Shown here: positions 1 through 9,625 of the stretch, in pieces
Position numbering within the stretch: the stretch's first letter is position 1
How the letters are laid out: every line of letters starts with the position of its first letter
Assembly: GCF_008710095.1 (NCBI RefSeq)
Contig: NZ_VYKJ01000008.1
Span: 181,346-245,345, forward strand
Direction: 5' to 3'
Length of the DNA stretch: 64,000 nucleotides
Origin: Affinibrenneria salicis
Lineage (GTDB): Bacteria > Pseudomonadota > Gammaproteobacteria > Enterobacterales > Enterobacteriaceae
Translations under genes and position numbers: made by a program
Notes under the pieces: model-generated
What the model was told of the DNA's origin: nothing
The model's database searches: none
What the model saw: only the letters and a program-made list of their open reading frames with translations

Positions 1-521
1 GCATGAAATATGACCCGGGCGATCGCATCATCTTTCTGTACATGGTGTCGGTGCTGTTGGTCATTGTGACGCTGTTCGTGATTAACCGGCTGCTGCGCAT
101 GCCGCTCGGCCGCGCCTGGGAGGCGCTGCGCGAAGACGAAATCGCCTGTCGTTCTCTGGGGTTAAGCCCGACCAAAATCAAACTGACGGCCTTCACCATT
201 AGCGCGGCTTTCGCCGGTTTCGCCGGAACGCTGTTCGCCTCGCGCCAGGGTTTCGTCAGCCCGGAATCTTTTACCTTTGTCGAGTCGGCCTTTGTGCTGG
301 CGATCGTGGTGCTGGGCGGTATGGGGTCGCAGTTCGCGGTTATTCTGGCGGCGGTGCTGCTGGTGGTGTCGCGCGAGATGATGCGCGATCTGAATGAGTA
401 CAGCATGCTGCTGCTGGGCGCGCTGATGGTGCTGATGATGATTTGGCGACCGCAGGGATTGCTGCCGATGCAGCGCGTGCAGATGAAGATGAACGCGGTG
501 GATAAGGGGGAACAGGCATGA
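1..521 (+). CDS. livM: LivM, branched-chain amino acid ABC permease (C-terminal part, cut by window edge)
   Basis: Inner-membrane permease subunit of the high-affinity leucine/isoleucine/valine importer, partner of LivH and the ATPases LivG and LivF. Only the last ~172 codons are present and the 5' part lies outside the window. Visible are several hydrophobic membrane spans and the permease coupling segment around [16 protein letters not shown], which contacts the ATPases. The residues are nearly the same as E. coli LivM from this point to its C-terminal GEQA. The stop codon overlaps the livG start by 4 bases, as in the usual liv operon. The identification is firm; the start is not visible. 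Confidence 0.95.
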   Translation, partial: MKYDPGDRIIFLYMVSVLLVIVTLFVINRLLRMPLGRAWEALREDEIACRSLGLSPTKIKLTAFTISAAFAGFAGTLFASRQGFVSPESFTFVESAFVLAIVVLGGMGSQFAVILAAVLLVVSREMMRDLNEYSMLLLGALMVLMMIWRPQGLLPMQRVQMKMNAVDKGEQA

Positions 522-1288
522 ACAGGCAACCCTTATTATCGGTCAACGGCTTGACCATGCGCTTCGGCGGCCTGCTGGCGGTAAACAATGTGGCGCTGGA
601 TCTCTACGCCGGCGAAATCGTTTCGCTGATCGGTCCGAACGGCGCGGGTAAAACCACGGTGTTCAACTGCCTGACCGGCTTCTATCGCCCGACCAGCGGC
701 ACCATCCAGCTGCGCGACGCGCATCTGGAAAAATTGTCCGGCCAGCAGATAGCCCGCATGGGCGTGGTGCGGACCTTCCAGCACGTGCGCCTGTTCCGCG
801 AAATGACGGTGATCGAAAACCTGTTGGTGGCGCAGCATCAGCACCTGAAAAGCGGCGTCTTCGCCGGTTTGCTGAAAACGCCCGCCTTTCGCCGGGCGGA
901 AGCGGATGCGCTGGAGCGTGCGGCGCTATGGCTGGAGCGCACCGGACTGCTGGAATTCGCCAACCGTCAGGCGGGCAACCTGGCCTATGGTCAGCAGCGG
1001 CGGCTGGAGATCGCCCGCTGTATGGTGACGCGTCCCGAACTGCTGATGCTGGATGAACCCGCCGCGGGCCTCAACCCGAAAGAAACCGATGAGCTCAATC
1101 ATCTGATCGTTGAACTGCGCGGTCAGCACAAGGTTTCTGTGCTGTTGATTGAGCACGATATGAAACTGGTGATGGGGATTTCCGATCGTATCTATGTGGT
1201 GAACCAGGGAACGCCGCTGGCGCAGGGCACGCCGGCTGAAATTCGTAATAACCCGGATGTGATCCGTGCGTATTTGGGTGAAGGATAA
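518..1288 (+). CDS. livG: LivG, branched-chain amino acid ABC transporter ATPase
   Basis: One of the two cytoplasmic ATPases driving LivHM import of branched-chain amino acids. At 256 aa it has the normal family length. It carries Walker A GPNGAGKT at about residues 39-46, a family-typical signature region ([13 protein letters not shown]), Walker B LLMLDEP and the switch histidine in IEHDM. The ATG overlaps the livM stop (ATGA), which implies translational coupling. livF follows after 4 bases. Nothing is unusual. Confidence 0.96.
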   Translation: MNRQPLLSVNGLTMRFGGLLAVNNVALDLYAGEIVSLIGPNGAGKTTVFNCLTGFYRPTSGTIQLRDAHLEKLSGQQIARMGVVRTFQHVRLFREMTVIENLLVAQHQHLKSGVFAGLLKTPAFRRAEADALERAALWLERTGLLEFANRQAGNLAYGQQRRLEIARCMVTRPELLMLDEPAAGLNPKETDELNHLIVELRGQHKVSVLLIEHDMKLVMGISDRIYVVNQGTPLAQGTPAEIRNNPDVIRAYLGEG

Positions 1289-1292
1289 CGTT

Positions 1293-1994
1293 ATGCTGTC
1301 ATTAAACCAGGTTTCTGCCCATTACGGCAAGATTCAGGCGCTGCATCAGGTCAGCCTGCATATTAATCAGGGCGAGATCGTTACCCTGATCGGCGCCAAC
1401 GGGGCCGGAAAAACCACGCTGCTGGGCACGCTGTGCGGCGAACCGCGCGCCACGGAAGGCTCGATTATTTTCGACGGTCGGGAAATCAGCGACTGGCCGA
1501 CCGCGCGCATCATGAGGGAAGCTATCGCGATTGTGCCGGAAGGTCGTCGGGTCTTCTCCCGCATGACGGTGGAAGAGAACCTCGCCATGGGCGGCTTTTT
1601 CGCCGAACGCCAGCAGTATCAGCAGCGCATTGAGCGGGTTTACGAACTGTTTCCTCGCCTGTATGAACGGCGGGCTCAGCGCTCCGGCACCATGTCCGGC
1701 GGCGAACAGCAAATGCTGGCCATTGGCCGCGCGCTGATGAGCCAGCCGCGTTTGCTGCTGCTGGATGAGCCTTCGCTGGGGCTGGCGCCGATCATTATCC
1801 TGCAGATTTTCGATACTATCGCGCAGCTGCGCGAAGAGGGCATGACGATCTTCCTGGTCGAGCAAAACGCCAATCAGGCGCTGAAGCTGGCCGATCGCGG
1901 TTATGTGCTGGAAAATGGTCATATCGTGCTGGAGGATACCGGCGAGGCGCTGCTGGCCAATGAGGCGGTGCGTTCCGCTTATCTGGGCGGGTAA
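1293..1994 (+). CDS. livF: LivF, branched-chain amino acid ABC transporter ATPase
   Basis: Second ATPase of the Liv importer. I prefer the ATG at 1293 (233 aa, protein starting MLSLNQVS): an AAGGA ribosome site lies 7 bases upstream and it matches the usual N-terminus. An in-frame GTG at 1266 inside livG would add nine residues without support. Walker A GANGAGKTT, signature MSGGEQQ, Walker B LLLLDEPSLGLAP and VEQNANQ are all present, the pattern of LivF rather than LivG. It is the last gene of the operon, and a strong hairpin follows at 2024. Confidence 0.96.
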   Translation: MLSLNQVSAHYGKIQALHQVSLHINQGEIVTLIGANGAGKTTLLGTLCGEPRATEGSIIFDGREISDWPTARIMREAIAIVPEGRRVFSRMTVEENLAMGGFFAERQQYQQRIERVYELFPRLYERRAQRSGTMSGGEQQMLAIGRALMSQPRLLLLDEPSLGLAPIIILQIFDTIAQLREEGMTIFLVEQNANQALKLADRGYVLENGHIVLEDTGEALLANEAVRSAYLGG

Positions 1995-2023
1995 CGGCAA
2001 CGGCCGGCCAGGCCGGGAAAGAA

Positions 2024-2049
2024 GCGGAGCCTGGTCAGCCAGGCTCCGC
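2024..2049 (+). terminator. Hairpin after livF
   Basis: A perfect 11-bp stem (GCGGAGCCTGG / CCAGGCTCCGC) with a TCAG loop lies 30 bases after the livF stop. No T-run follows, so it may act as an mRNA-stabilising end or a weak terminator shared by livF and the convergent chemoreceptor gene. The structure is seen; the function is inferred. Confidence 0.4.
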
Positions 2050-2105
2050 GCAGGCGATGTTTACCGGACAGCCGCGTTGTCGTCCGGCGTCAGGCAATTA
2101 TCCGT

Positions 2106-3788
2106 TCAGAAAGACTCCCAGTCTTGTTGACGTTTGCCGGATGCGCCGCCCGAAGGCAACGTGAGCGGCTGCGCCAGGCGTGAGGCCGGCGCGCCGGCGT
2201 CGCTCCTGGGGGCTTCACTCCGGGGCTCGCCGTCGTGCAAACGGAAGGCGCCCATCAGCTCCACCAGACGGCGCGCCTGATCGCTCAGGCTATCCGCCGC
2301 GGTGGCCGACTGTTCCACCAGCGCGGCGTTCTGCTGCGTGACCTCATCCAGCTGATTCACCGCGTCGTTCACCTGAGAAATGCCCTGCGACTGTTCATCG
2401 GTGGTTACGCCGATTTCGCGCAGCAGATCGGCAACGCGACGGACCTGGCCGACGATTTCATCCATGGTGCTGCCGGCTTCGTTAACCTGATGTGAACCGG
2501 TCTCCACTTTCTCCACGCTCTCGCCAATCAGCTCTTTGATTTCTTTGGCGGCGGAAGCGGAGCGCTGCGCCAGCGAACGCACCTCGCCGGCCACGACGGC
2601 GAAGCCGCGCCCCTGTTCGCCGGCGCGCGCGGCTTCCACCGCGGCGTTGAGCGCCAGGATATTGGTCTGGAAGGCGATGCCGTCGATAACGCCGATGATA
2701 TCGCCGATTTTGCGTGAGCTGCTGGTGATCTCTTCCATGGTGTGCACCACGTTGTTGACCACGTCGCCGCCTTTGGTGGCGGTATCGCTGGCCGAGTTAG
2801 CCAACTGCGAGGCAGCGCGCACGCTGTCGGCATTCTGCCGGATGGTGGTGCTCATCTGCTCCATTGAGGCGGCGGTCTGCTGCAGGTTGGAGGCCTGTTC
2901 TTCCGTCCTCTGGCTGAGATCGGCGTTGCCCATGGCGATCTGATTCGCTCCGGTGGCGATGGATTCGCTGCTCTGGTGCACCTGCGTCACCATATCGCGC
3001 AAACTGTCGCGCATGGCGCTCATAGCCGACAGTACGCTGCTGGTGTCGCCGCGGCGCAATGCTACCGGCACGGCCAGATTGCCCTGCGCCACGTAGCGGG
3101 CGATTTCGGCCGCGTAGCTGGGTTCGCCGCCCAACTGAGACTTAACGCGGCGGGTAATCCCCCAGGCGACCAGCGCGCCGAGCAGCGCGGCGCAGGCCGC
3201 GATAATCAGCATCAGGATCCCGGCCGAGCCGGCCCGGTTTACCGAGGCGTTGGCCGTTTCCACGGTCAGCGTTTCCTGCAGCGCCACCATATCATCCAGC
3301 GCTTTGAATACTTCATCCTGGGCCTGGCGCAGATCGCCGAACAACATGTGGCGCGCTTCATTGTTCTGCCCGCTCTGACCGTAGGCGATGGTTTTCAGCA
3401 GGATGTTGTTGTAGGGGATTCGCATCCGAACCAGCTTTTCCGTGCGCGCCTGCGCTTCGGGCGAGACGGTGCCTGCCTGGATTTTGCTTAACAATTGGGT
3501 ATTTTGCTGCAGCAACGCTTCAATCTTCTGTTTTTCCGTTTCCATGGCGGCGGGATCATCCAGCAAAAGCAGATCGCGGATCGCGCGGGCGACGGTGTTC
3601 ACATTATCTTTCACTTCCTGCATCATCAACAGGTTGTTGATACGGACTTTGGATAAAAGCTGAATGTCATCGCCCAGATGGGTCAACTGTACGCGACCAA
3701 ACGCCGCGACGAGAAAACCAATCAAAATCAGTAATGCGAAACCCGAACCGAGCATCGTTCCCAGCTTCATGTTCTTAAACATATTCAT
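2106..3788 (-). CDS. Methyl-accepting chemotaxis protein (Tsr/Tar-type chemoreceptor)
   Basis: A transmembrane chemoreceptor that senses a periplasmic ligand and controls CheA through CheW. The start is placed at the ATG at 3788 (560 aa, [10 protein letters not shown]) because an AGGA site lies 6 bases upstream; a longer frame lacks one. Order: TM1 at ~8-28, a periplasmic four-helix-type domain to ~185, TM2 at ~187-209, HAMP, then a long signalling domain. The signalling tip [20 protein letters not shown] is conserved. The protein ends in DWESF, close to the NWETF pentapeptide that docks CheR and CheB, so it should be a self-adapting, high-abundance-type receptor. The ligand cannot be told from sequence. 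No che genes are nearby. Confidence 0.93.
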   Translation of the reverse strand: MNMFKNMKLGTMLGSGFALLILIGFLVAAFGRVQLTHLGDDIQLLSKVRINNLLMMQEVKDNVNTVARAIRDLLLLDDPAAMETEKQKIEALLQQNTQLLSKIQAGTVSPEAQARTEKLVRMRIPYNNILLKTIAYGQSGQNNEARHMLFGDLRQAQDEVFKALDDMVALQETLTVETANASVNRAGSAGILMLIIAACAALLGALVAWGITRRVKSQLGGEPSYAAEIARYVAQGNLAVPVALRRGDTSSVLSAMSAMRDSLRDMVTQVHQSSESIATGANQIAMGNADLSQRTEEQASNLQQTAASMEQMSTTIRQNADSVRAASQLANSASDTATKGGDVVNNVVHTMEEITSSSRKIGDIIGVIDGIAFQTNILALNAAVEAARAGEQGRGFAVVAGEVRSLAQRSASAAKEIKELIGESVEKVETGSHQVNEAGSTMDEIVGQVRRVADLLREIGVTTDEQSQGISQVNDAVNQLDEVTQQNAALVEQSATAADSLSDQARRLVELMGAFRLHDGEPRSEAPRSDAGAPASRLAQPLTLPSGGASGKRQQDWESF

Positions 3789-4187
3789 CGTTTTTCCTGG
3801 CGTTAATTGACACCCGGCTAACGGCATAATCGGGTGTTCTCTATGGTGATTGCTTTATTTAATCCAGATGAATTAAGGCCGGGATTGATGGAGAAGAGTG
3901 CGCCGCAGCCGAAAGCAATTACCGACGGTTCACGCTTTATCCCCTGTTGAGGGGGCTCATTAAGGGAGGTAAATGACGTGGCGATTAGTATAGGAGGGGA
4001 GGTGAACAATCTATTGTCAGATAAGTAGGCAAAACAGGTCGGATAACAGGCTATTAATAGAATGCATGGATCAGTTATTCATATTTAAGTGGTAAATCCT
4101 ATCATTTGGAAATAAAGCCGGCGTACGCCTCGCCAGGCGCGTGCCGGCCAGCGGAGCCCGATGCGCAGTCGGACCCCGCGCGATCGG
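3789..4187. other. Intergenic region between permease end and chemoreceptor start
   Basis: About 400 bases without a gene. It holds the 5' leader of the chemoreceptor, including an imperfectly spaced inverted repeat ACACCCG (3810-3816) / CGGGTGT (3831-3837) just upstream of its ribosome site. I looked for a flagellar sigma-28 promoter (TAAA-N15-GCCGATAA) on the minus strand and did not find a convincing one. Confidence 0.5.
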
Positions 4188-5546
4188 TCAGATCGCCAGC
4201 CAGACGGCCCAGGTGATCAGGAATCCGCATAGCCCTGCCAGCGTGGTCAGCACGGTCCAGGTTTTTAATCCGTCCGCGACCGACAGCCCGAGGTATTTGG
4301 TCACAATCCAGAAGCCCGAATCGTTAACGTGCGACAGCCCCAGACCGCCGAAGCAGGCCGACAGCGTCACCAGCACCAGCTGAATGTTATTCAACCCGCT
4401 AACCGCATCGGTCAGCAGCCCGCAGGTGGTCAGAATGGCCACGGTCGCCGATCCCTGCGAGGCGCGCAGCGCCAGCGACAGGATGAAGGCCGCCGGGATC
4501 AGCGGCAGATGGATGGTGGTCAGCGTTTCGGCCAGCGCCTTGCCGATACCTGACTCCACCAGCACTTTGCCGAAGACGCCGCCTGCGCCCGTGACCATGA
4601 TGACCATGGCGGCGGCCGGCATGGCGTCGCCCATCACGCCGCTGGCTTTTTCCAGCGTCCAGCCGCGGCGTAAGGCAATCAGCCAGAAGGCCAGCGCCAG
4701 GGCAAGCAGCAGCGCGACCGCCGGCGAGCCGACCAGCGACATGACTTCACGCACGCTGTGGCCGGCGGGCAGCACGGTAGCCGAGACGGTGCCGAGCATA
4801 ATGACGGCGATCGGGATGACGATCAGCGCGGCGATCAGACCGGCGGAAGGAGCGGACGAGGACGACCCGGTATTCGCCGTATCCTCTGGTTTCGCCATCT
4901 GCAGTTGTTCCAGCACCTCCACCGACAGCGCATACTGGCGGCGGTTAAGCATTTTAGCGACCCAGTAAGCAAAGATGCCGACCGGGATACAAATGACCAG
5001 ACCTATCATCGTCAGCCAGCCGATATCGGCATTCAGTAAACCGGCGGCGGCGACCGGTCCCGGGTGAGGCGGCAGCGCGACGTGCACGGTGAGCATTACG
5101 CCGGCGACCGGCAGACCAAATTTGATGGGCGAGACGTTGGCGACTTTGGCGAAGCCATAAATAATCGGCGCCAGAATAATAAAGCCGACGTCGAAGAAAA
5201 CGGGAATCCCGAGGATAAAAGCGGCGATCGTCAGCGCCGCGATCATCAGGCGCGGCCCCATCAGGCGGGTAAAGCTGCGGGCCAGCGACTCCGCGCCGCC
5301 GGAGATTTCGATCATCCTGCCCAGCATGGCGCCCACGCCGATAATAATAGTCACGGAGCCGAGAATTCCGCCCATGCCCGAGGTTACGACCTTCATGATC
5401 TCGCCGGTAGGAATACCGGTCGCCAGCGCCACCAGCAGGCTGACAATCAACAGGGCAATAAACGGCTGGACTTTCATTTTAATCACCAGCCACAGCAGCA
5501 ATAAAACGCCGGCTATCGCGATGCTCAGGAGCAGAGGTGTTGTCAT
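4188..5546 (-). CDS. GntP-family sugar-acid permease (YgbN-like)
   Basis: A proton-driven inner-membrane permease of the gluconate:H+ symporter (GntP) family. At 452 aa it has the normal length, with about 12-14 hydrophobic spans. It keeps family motifs such as ALPPHPGPVAAAG and LRASQGSATVA. The start at 5546 is supported by GAGGA 7 bases upstream. It lies at the distal end of the otnI-otnC-otnK-ltnD run, in the position of E. coli ygbN, so its likely substrate is L-threonate or another four-carbon acid sugar rather than gluconate. The family is clear; the substrate is inferred from context. Confidence 0.9.
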   Translation of the reverse strand: MTTPLLLSIAIAGVLLLLWLVIKMKVQPFIALLIVSLLVALATGIPTGEIMKVVTSGMGGILGSVTIIIGVGAMLGRMIEISGGAESLARSFTRLMGPRLMIAALTIAAFILGIPVFFDVGFIILAPIIYGFAKVANVSPIKFGLPVAGVMLTVHVALPPHPGPVAAAGLLNADIGWLTMIGLVICIPVGIFAYWVAKMLNRRQYALSVEVLEQLQMAKPEDTANTGSSSSAPSAGLIAALIVIPIAVIMLGTVSATVLPAGHSVREVMSLVGSPAVALLLALALAFWLIALRRGWTLEKASGVMGDAMPAAAMVIMVTGAGGVFGKVLVESGIGKALAETLTTIHLPLIPAAFILSLALRASQGSATVAILTTCGLLTDAVSGLNNIQLVLVTLSACFGGLGLSHVNDSGFWIVTKYLGLSVADGLKTWTVLTTLAGLCGFLITWAVWLAI

Positions 5547-5648
5547 TATTTCATCCTCAGAGCGAGAAAAGATTATTTATCAATAAGCTGGTTGTCGGTT
5601 ATGCGAGTCCGCAGGCTTTATCTTTATGTTTTTTAAAGTAAAGCCGGC

Positions 5649-5673
5649 CATAGCCCCGTTGGCCGGGGCTATG
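5649..5673 (-). terminator. Intercistronic hairpin between otnI and the permease
   Basis: A perfect 9-bp stem (CATAGCCCC / GGGGCTATG) with a 7-base loop lies in the 169-base gap between otnI and the permease gene. No long T-run follows on the minus strand, so it is more likely a partial attenuator or an mRNA-processing barrier that sets the permease level below that of the enzymes. Function inferred. Confidence 0.35.
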
Positions 5674-5715
5674 GGATGTGTTGCAGGTTAATCGCGTGAA
5701 CGGGGCGCGCCGCGG

Positions 5716-6504
5716 TTAGCGGCGCGCGTTCAGCCAGGGCTGTAGCCAGCCCAGCCCCTCCAGCGTGTCGCCGCGGGGGTTATACTCGCAGCCAATCCAG
5801 CCGCTGTAATTCACCCGATCCAGCTCATCGAACAGAAATGGATAGTTAATCTCGCCTTCATCCGGTTCATGGCGAGCCGGAACCGAGGCAATCTGTATAT
5901 GACCATAGCGGCCGCGCAGGTCGTGGATAAGCCGGGTCAGATTGCCATCCACGATTTGCGCGTGAAAAAAGTCGAGCTGAACATAGACGTTGGGCCGATC
6001 GATCAGGTTAGCCAGTTCCAGCGCCTGGTGCTGGCTGGCGAACAGATAGCCGGGCTTTACGCCGGGGCTGAGCGCTTCGATCATGATATTGACGTTGTGC
6101 GGGGCGAACAGTTGCGCGGCATAGCGCAGGTTATCGATAAACGTCCGCTGATAGTCGGCGCGGTCGGCGCCGGCCGGCACCACGCCCGCCATGATATGCA
6201 CCGACGGGCAATCCAGCGCCAGCGCATACTCCAGCGCCTGGCGGATATCGCGCCGCGCCTCCTCTTCTCGGCCGGGCAGAGCGGTTAAGCCCCACTCGCC
6301 GGCCGGCACATCGCCCGGCGCGCTATTAAACAGCACCTGGGACAGACCATGCAGGCGCAGTTTTTCCGCCAGCTCCTGCGCCGGATATTCATAGGGGAAC
6401 AGATACTCCACCGCCTGAAAGCCGGCTTGCGCCGCGGCCTGGAAGCGATCGAGGAACGGCAGTTCGGTAAACATCATGGATAAATTCGCTGCAAATTTAG
6501 GCAT
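5716..6504 (-). CDS. otnI: 2-oxo-tetronate isomerase OtnI (YgbM, Hyi family)
   Basis: A cytoplasmic TIM-barrel isomerase related to hydroxypyruvate isomerase. In the four-carbon acid sugar pathway it converts 2-oxo-tetronate to 3-oxo-tetronate. At 262 aa it has the normal length. Family features seen are the N-terminal [14 protein letters not shown], the metal-ligand region MIEALSP and the C-terminal [15 protein letters not shown]. It starts 2 bases after the otnC stop, in one operon with otnC, otnK and ltnD. Hydroxypyruvate isomerase (hyi) is the main alternative name, but the DUF1537 kinase and aldolase next to it favour OtnI. Confidence 0.9.
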   Translation of the reverse strand: MPKFAANLSMMFTELPFLDRFQAAAQAGFQAVEYLFPYEYPAQELAEKLRLHGLSQVLFNSAPGDVPAGEWGLTALPGREEEARRDIRQALEYALALDCPSVHIMAGVVPAGADRADYQRTFIDNLRYAAQLFAPHNVNIMIEALSPGVKPGYLFASQHQALELANLIDRPNVYVQLDFFHAQIVDGNLTRLIHDLRGRYGHIQIASVPARHEPDEGEINYPFLFDELDRVNYSGWIGCEYNPRGDTLEGLGWLQPWLNARR

Positions 6505-6506
6505 CG

Positions 6507-7130
6507 TTAGCTCCGTAATTCAGCAATTTCTTCCGCGGTCAGGTAACGGATTTTCCGATCGCCGAGGATAAACATCAGGCGGGCGGTTTCTTCCAGCTCT
6601 TCCATATTGTCCGCCGCCGCGCGCAGATCTTTACCGACTACCACCGGACCGTGATTGGCCAGCAAGAAGGCGTTATAACGAGGCGCCAGCTTAGCCAGAT
6701 CTTCGCCCAGCCGCTTATCGCCGGGGCGATAGTAGGGGACGACCGGCACCTCGCCGACGCGCATGACCACATAGGGGGTAAAGGGCTTGATGGCGTTGCG
6801 GGTATCCAGCCCTTCAAGACAGGAAAGCGCGGTGAGCCAGGCGCAGTGCAGGTGTACAACCGCCCGGCACTGAGGATTATTGTGATAGAGCGCCAGATGG
6901 AAGCTGACTTCCTTCGATGGCTTATCGCCTGAAATCCATTCGCCCTTCAGGTTGACCTTAGCCAGGCGTTCCGCCTCCAGTTCGCCGAGGCAGGAACCGG
7001 TAGGCGTCGCCAGCAGCGTGCCATCGTCCAGCAGCATCGACAAATTGCCGGCCGAACCGGTGGCGTAGCCGCGCTGAAAAAAAGACGCCCCCAGGCGGAC
7101 CATGTCTTCCCGTGCTTTCTGTTCACTCAT
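6507..7130 (-). CDS. otnC: 3-oxo-tetronate 4-phosphate decarboxylase OtnC (YgbL, class II aldolase fold)
   Basis: A zinc-dependent class II aldolase/adducin-family enzyme. In this pathway it decarboxylates 3-oxo-tetronate 4-phosphate to dihydroxyacetone phosphate and CO2. At 207 aa it has the normal length. The metal-binding HLHCAW motif, the downstream [10 protein letters not shown] histidine and a GNLS substrate-phosphate loop (GSAGNLSM) are present. The start codon overlaps the otnK stop by one base (TAATG), so translation is coupled. Fuculose-phosphate aldolases share the fold; the operon context decides the call. Confidence 0.92.
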   Translation of the reverse strand: MSEQKAREDMVRLGASFFQRGYATGSAGNLSMLLDDGTLLATPTGSCLGELEAERLAKVNLKGEWISGDKPSKEVSFHLALYHNNPQCRAVVHLHCAWLTALSCLEGLDTRNAIKPFTPYVVMRVGEVPVVPYYRPGDKRLGEDLAKLAPRYNAFLLANHGPVVVGKDLRAAADNMEELEETARLMFILGDRKIRYLTAEEIAELRS

Positions 7131-8398
7131 TAAACAAACTCCTGTTGTGCCCGGGCGAAGAAGTTTTCATCGCCGAAATTGCCGGACTTTAACGCCAGCG
7201 ATAGCGGATGGTCGATCGATCGCACCCAGGGCACGCCGGGCGAGATGGTCGGACCGATATGAAAGGCGCGAATCCCCAGCGTCTGCACCACAATGCTGGA
7301 GGTTTCGCCGCCGGCGATGATAAAGCGCTGGAAACCGGCGTCCTGCAGGTGCCGCGCCACGGCGGCGAACAGCTGTTCGACCGCCTGGCTGCTGGCCTCC
7401 GCGCCCCATTTTTGCTGGATCTGACGCAGCGTTTCCGGCTCCGAGGTGGCATAGATCATCGGCGCCAGCGTGCCCTGACTCTGGCTTTCCACCCACTGGC
7501 GCAGGGCGCGGGCGTACTCCGCCAGCGCCTCGTCTCCCGCCATGCAGCGTTCGACATCGATGGCCTGGCCCGGCGCCTGTTGGCGGTAGCGCGCCACCTG
7601 TTTATTGGTCATAACCGAACAGGAGCCGGACAGCACGACGGCGGGTCCGCCACGCGGCGCGCCCGCGGCCTGCGCGGTCCGTGGCGGCCGGCCCTGCGAC
7701 AGCTGGCGGGCCAATCCGATGGCCAGCCCGGAGCCGCCGGTCACCAGTTTCATATCGCGCACGGCTTCTCCCTGGGTGAGCAGATGCTGTTCGTGCAGGG
7801 TATCCAGCACCGCGTAGCGTACGCCGTCCCGGCGCAGGGCGTTGAGCTGACGTTTTACCGCTTCGGCGCCCTGATCCATGATCGCCGCCGGGATCAGACC
7901 GCTGCGTCCCTGCGCCTGTTGCTCCATCACCCGCAGCAGGTTGCTGTCGGTCATCGGGGTGACGGGATGGTGGCGCATACCGGACTCCGACAGCAACTGG
8001 TCCATAACAAACAGATAGCCCTGATAGACGGTGCGCCCGTTGACCGGCAGCGCTGGCGAGATCACGGTTTGCGTTTCGCCCAGCGCCGCCAGCAGCGCGT
8101 CGGTCACCGGGCCGATATTGCCCTGCGCCGTGCTGTCGAAGGTGGAGCAGTATTTGAAATAGAACTGGCGACACGAGCGCCGTTTCAGCCACTCCAGCGC
8201 GTTGAGCGCGTCGGCCACCGCCTGCGGCGCCGGGCAGGAACGCGATTTCAGGCTAATGACCACCGCTTCGGCTTCGACCTGATAGTCGGCCGGCGGCACG
8301 CCGTTGAGCTGAACGGTGGACAGGCCGTTCTCCACCAGAAAGCTGGCGATGTCGGTGGCGCCGGTAAAGTCGTCCGCAATGACTCCGAGTCGCATCAT
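7130..8398 (-). CDS. otnK: 3-oxo-tetronate kinase OtnK (YgbK, DUF1537 family)
   Basis: ATP-dependent kinase of the DUF1537/four-carbon acid sugar kinase family. It phosphorylates 3-oxo-tetronate at C4. At 422 aa it has the normal length. The N-terminal domain carries the family motif GVIADDFTGATDIASF, and the C-terminal nucleotide-binding domain has VLSGSCSVMTNKQVA and IIAGGETSSIVV. The ATG overlaps the ltnD stop by 4 bases (ATGA). It sits between oxidation (LtnD), isomerisation (OtnI) and decarboxylation (OtnC) in the same transcript. Confidence 0.94.
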   Translation of the reverse strand: MMRLGVIADDFTGATDIASFLVENGLSTVQLNGVPPADYQVEAEAVVISLKSRSCPAPQAVADALNALEWLKRRSCRQFYFKYCSTFDSTAQGNIGPVTDALLAALGETQTVISPALPVNGRTVYQGYLFVMDQLLSESGMRHHPVTPMTDSNLLRVMEQQAQGRSGLIPAAIMDQGAEAVKRQLNALRRDGVRYAVLDTLHEQHLLTQGEAVRDMKLVTGGSGLAIGLARQLSQGRPPRTAQAAGAPRGGPAVVLSGSCSVMTNKQVARYRQQAPGQAIDVERCMAGDEALAEYARALRQWVESQSQGTLAPMIYATSEPETLRQIQQKWGAEASSQAVEQLFAAVARHLQDAGFQRFIIAGGETSSIVVQTLGIRAFHIGPTISPGVPWVRSIDHPLSLALKSGNFGDENFFARAQQEFV

Positions 8399-9309
8399 GC
8401 GTCCCCCCGTTTTTCCGGCAGGGTGATGCCGCTGAAAATCTTGATTACCGCGCTGTCGTCTTCGCGGCCGAATCCGGCGTTGCTGGCGGCGGTAAACATG
8501 TTAAAAGCGGTGGAAGCCAGCGGCAGCGGGAAGTGCAGCGATTTTGCGGTGTCGGTGACCAGACCGAGATCTTTGACGAAGATATCCACGGCCGATTTTG
8601 GCGCATAGTCGCCGTCGACTACGTGACGCATGCGGTTTTCAAACATCCAGGAATTGCCGGCGGCGTGGGTGACCACGTCATACATGGTGTCCAGCGGAAT
8701 ACCGGCTCGCGCGGCCAGCGCCATGGCTTCCGCTCCCGCCGCAATGTGCACCCCGGCCAGTAACTGATGGATGATTTTCACCGTGGCGCCCAGGCCTATT
8801 TCGCTGCCGATGCGGTAAACCTTGCCCGCCACGGCATCCAGCACGGCCTGTAATTTTTCGAATGCTTCATCCGGGCCCGAGGCCATCACGGTCATATCGC
8901 CCGCCGCCGCTTTAACCGCGCCGCCGGAAACCGGCGCGTCCAGCATCACTAATTGGTGAGCCAGCAACTGGCGTTCGATCGCTTTCGCATCCTGCGCCGA
9001 GATGGTGGAAGAGACCATGACCGCGGTGCCGGGGCGCAAACGGTCGGCTAGTCCGTCTTCGCCGAACAGGATGCTGTTGACCTGCGCGGCGTTAACCACC
9101 AGCAGCAGTACGGCTTCCAGCCGGTCGGCAAAATCGTGCGCGCGCGCCGCCGCCTGGACAGCGCCAGCCTGGCGCAGTTTCTCCAGCGCCTGTGGATTAA
9201 GATCGACGCCGTAGGTGTCCAGCCCGGCTTTCAGGCAGGACAAGGCGGCGCCCAGCCCCATGGAACCGAGGCCGATGACCGCGACAGAACGTGCTTGAGG
9301 GTGAGGCAT
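8395..9309 (-). CDS. ltnD: L-threonate dehydrogenase LtnD (YgbJ, beta-hydroxyacid dehydrogenase)
   Basis: An NAD-dependent dehydrogenase of the 3-hydroxyisobutyrate/6-phosphogluconate family, expected to oxidise L-threonate to 2-oxo-L-threonate as the first catabolic step. At 304 aa it has the normal length. It has the Rossmann motif VIGLGSMG at the N-terminus, the substrate motif DAPVSGGAVKAAAG, and the catalytic lysine in the ATVKIIHQLLAG helix. AGGAG lies 6 bases before the ATG. It is the promoter-proximal gene of the operon, facing a divergent DeoR-type regulator. A D-erythronate or other hydroxyacid dehydrogenase cannot be excluded without assay. Confidence 0.9.
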   Translation of the reverse strand: MPHPQARSVAVIGLGSMGLGAALSCLKAGLDTYGVDLNPQALEKLRQAGAVQAAARAHDFADRLEAVLLLVVNAAQVNSILFGEDGLADRLRPGTAVMVSSTISAQDAKAIERQLLAHQLVMLDAPVSGGAVKAAAGDMTVMASGPDEAFEKLQAVLDAVAGKVYRIGSEIGLGATVKIIHQLLAGVHIAAGAEAMALAARAGIPLDTMYDVVTHAAGNSWMFENRMRHVVDGDYAPKSAVDIFVKDLGLVTDTAKSLHFPLPLASTAFNMFTAASNAGFGREDDSAVIKIFSGITLPEKRGDA

Positions 9310-9625
9310 AGCGTTCTCCTTGTTAATTTTAGTGATTATTTGTTTTGTTGTGTTAAATATACGCCAGGTATCGCGTCTCTCCGGTGACTATTGTCACATA
9401 AATTAACATTAAGGCGTCGCTATCGTTACGCTGAGTGCCGGCCACTCATGTACATCGGTCGGTCAGGTGAGTTTAGTTATTTGTTTATAAAAGAGATTAA
9501 TGCGGTAAGTAAATGCGTATTGCCGATAGACAGTGAAGAGATTACGTGAAAATATGATAACTATGTGCTTATTTAGCGCACTGCGTCACATTATTTATCA
9601 TCAATGGAACGAACGGGAGGGCAGG
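9310..9625. promoter_or_regulatory. Divergent control region of the threonate operon and its regulator
   Basis: An AT-rich 316-base gap between ltnD and the regulator gene. At 9383-9398 is a good CRP site: GGTGA, six bases, TCACA. An exact 10-base direct repeat, TTATTTGTTT, occurs at 9336-9345 (near ltnD) and 9477-9486 (nearer the regulator), and is a candidate operator for the DeoR-type protein. The motifs are seen; their roles are inferred. The CRP site fits catabolite control of a carbon-source operon. Confidence 0.55.

Noticed and set aside
3789..4060. Sigma-28 flagellar promoter for the chemoreceptor
   Set aside because: TAAA and GCCGATAA-like pieces do not occur at the required spacing.
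7208..8608. Long open frame on the plus strand opposite otnK and ltnD
   Set aside because: Shadow of GC-rich genes on the other strand; the peptide has no family features and both opposing genes are certain.
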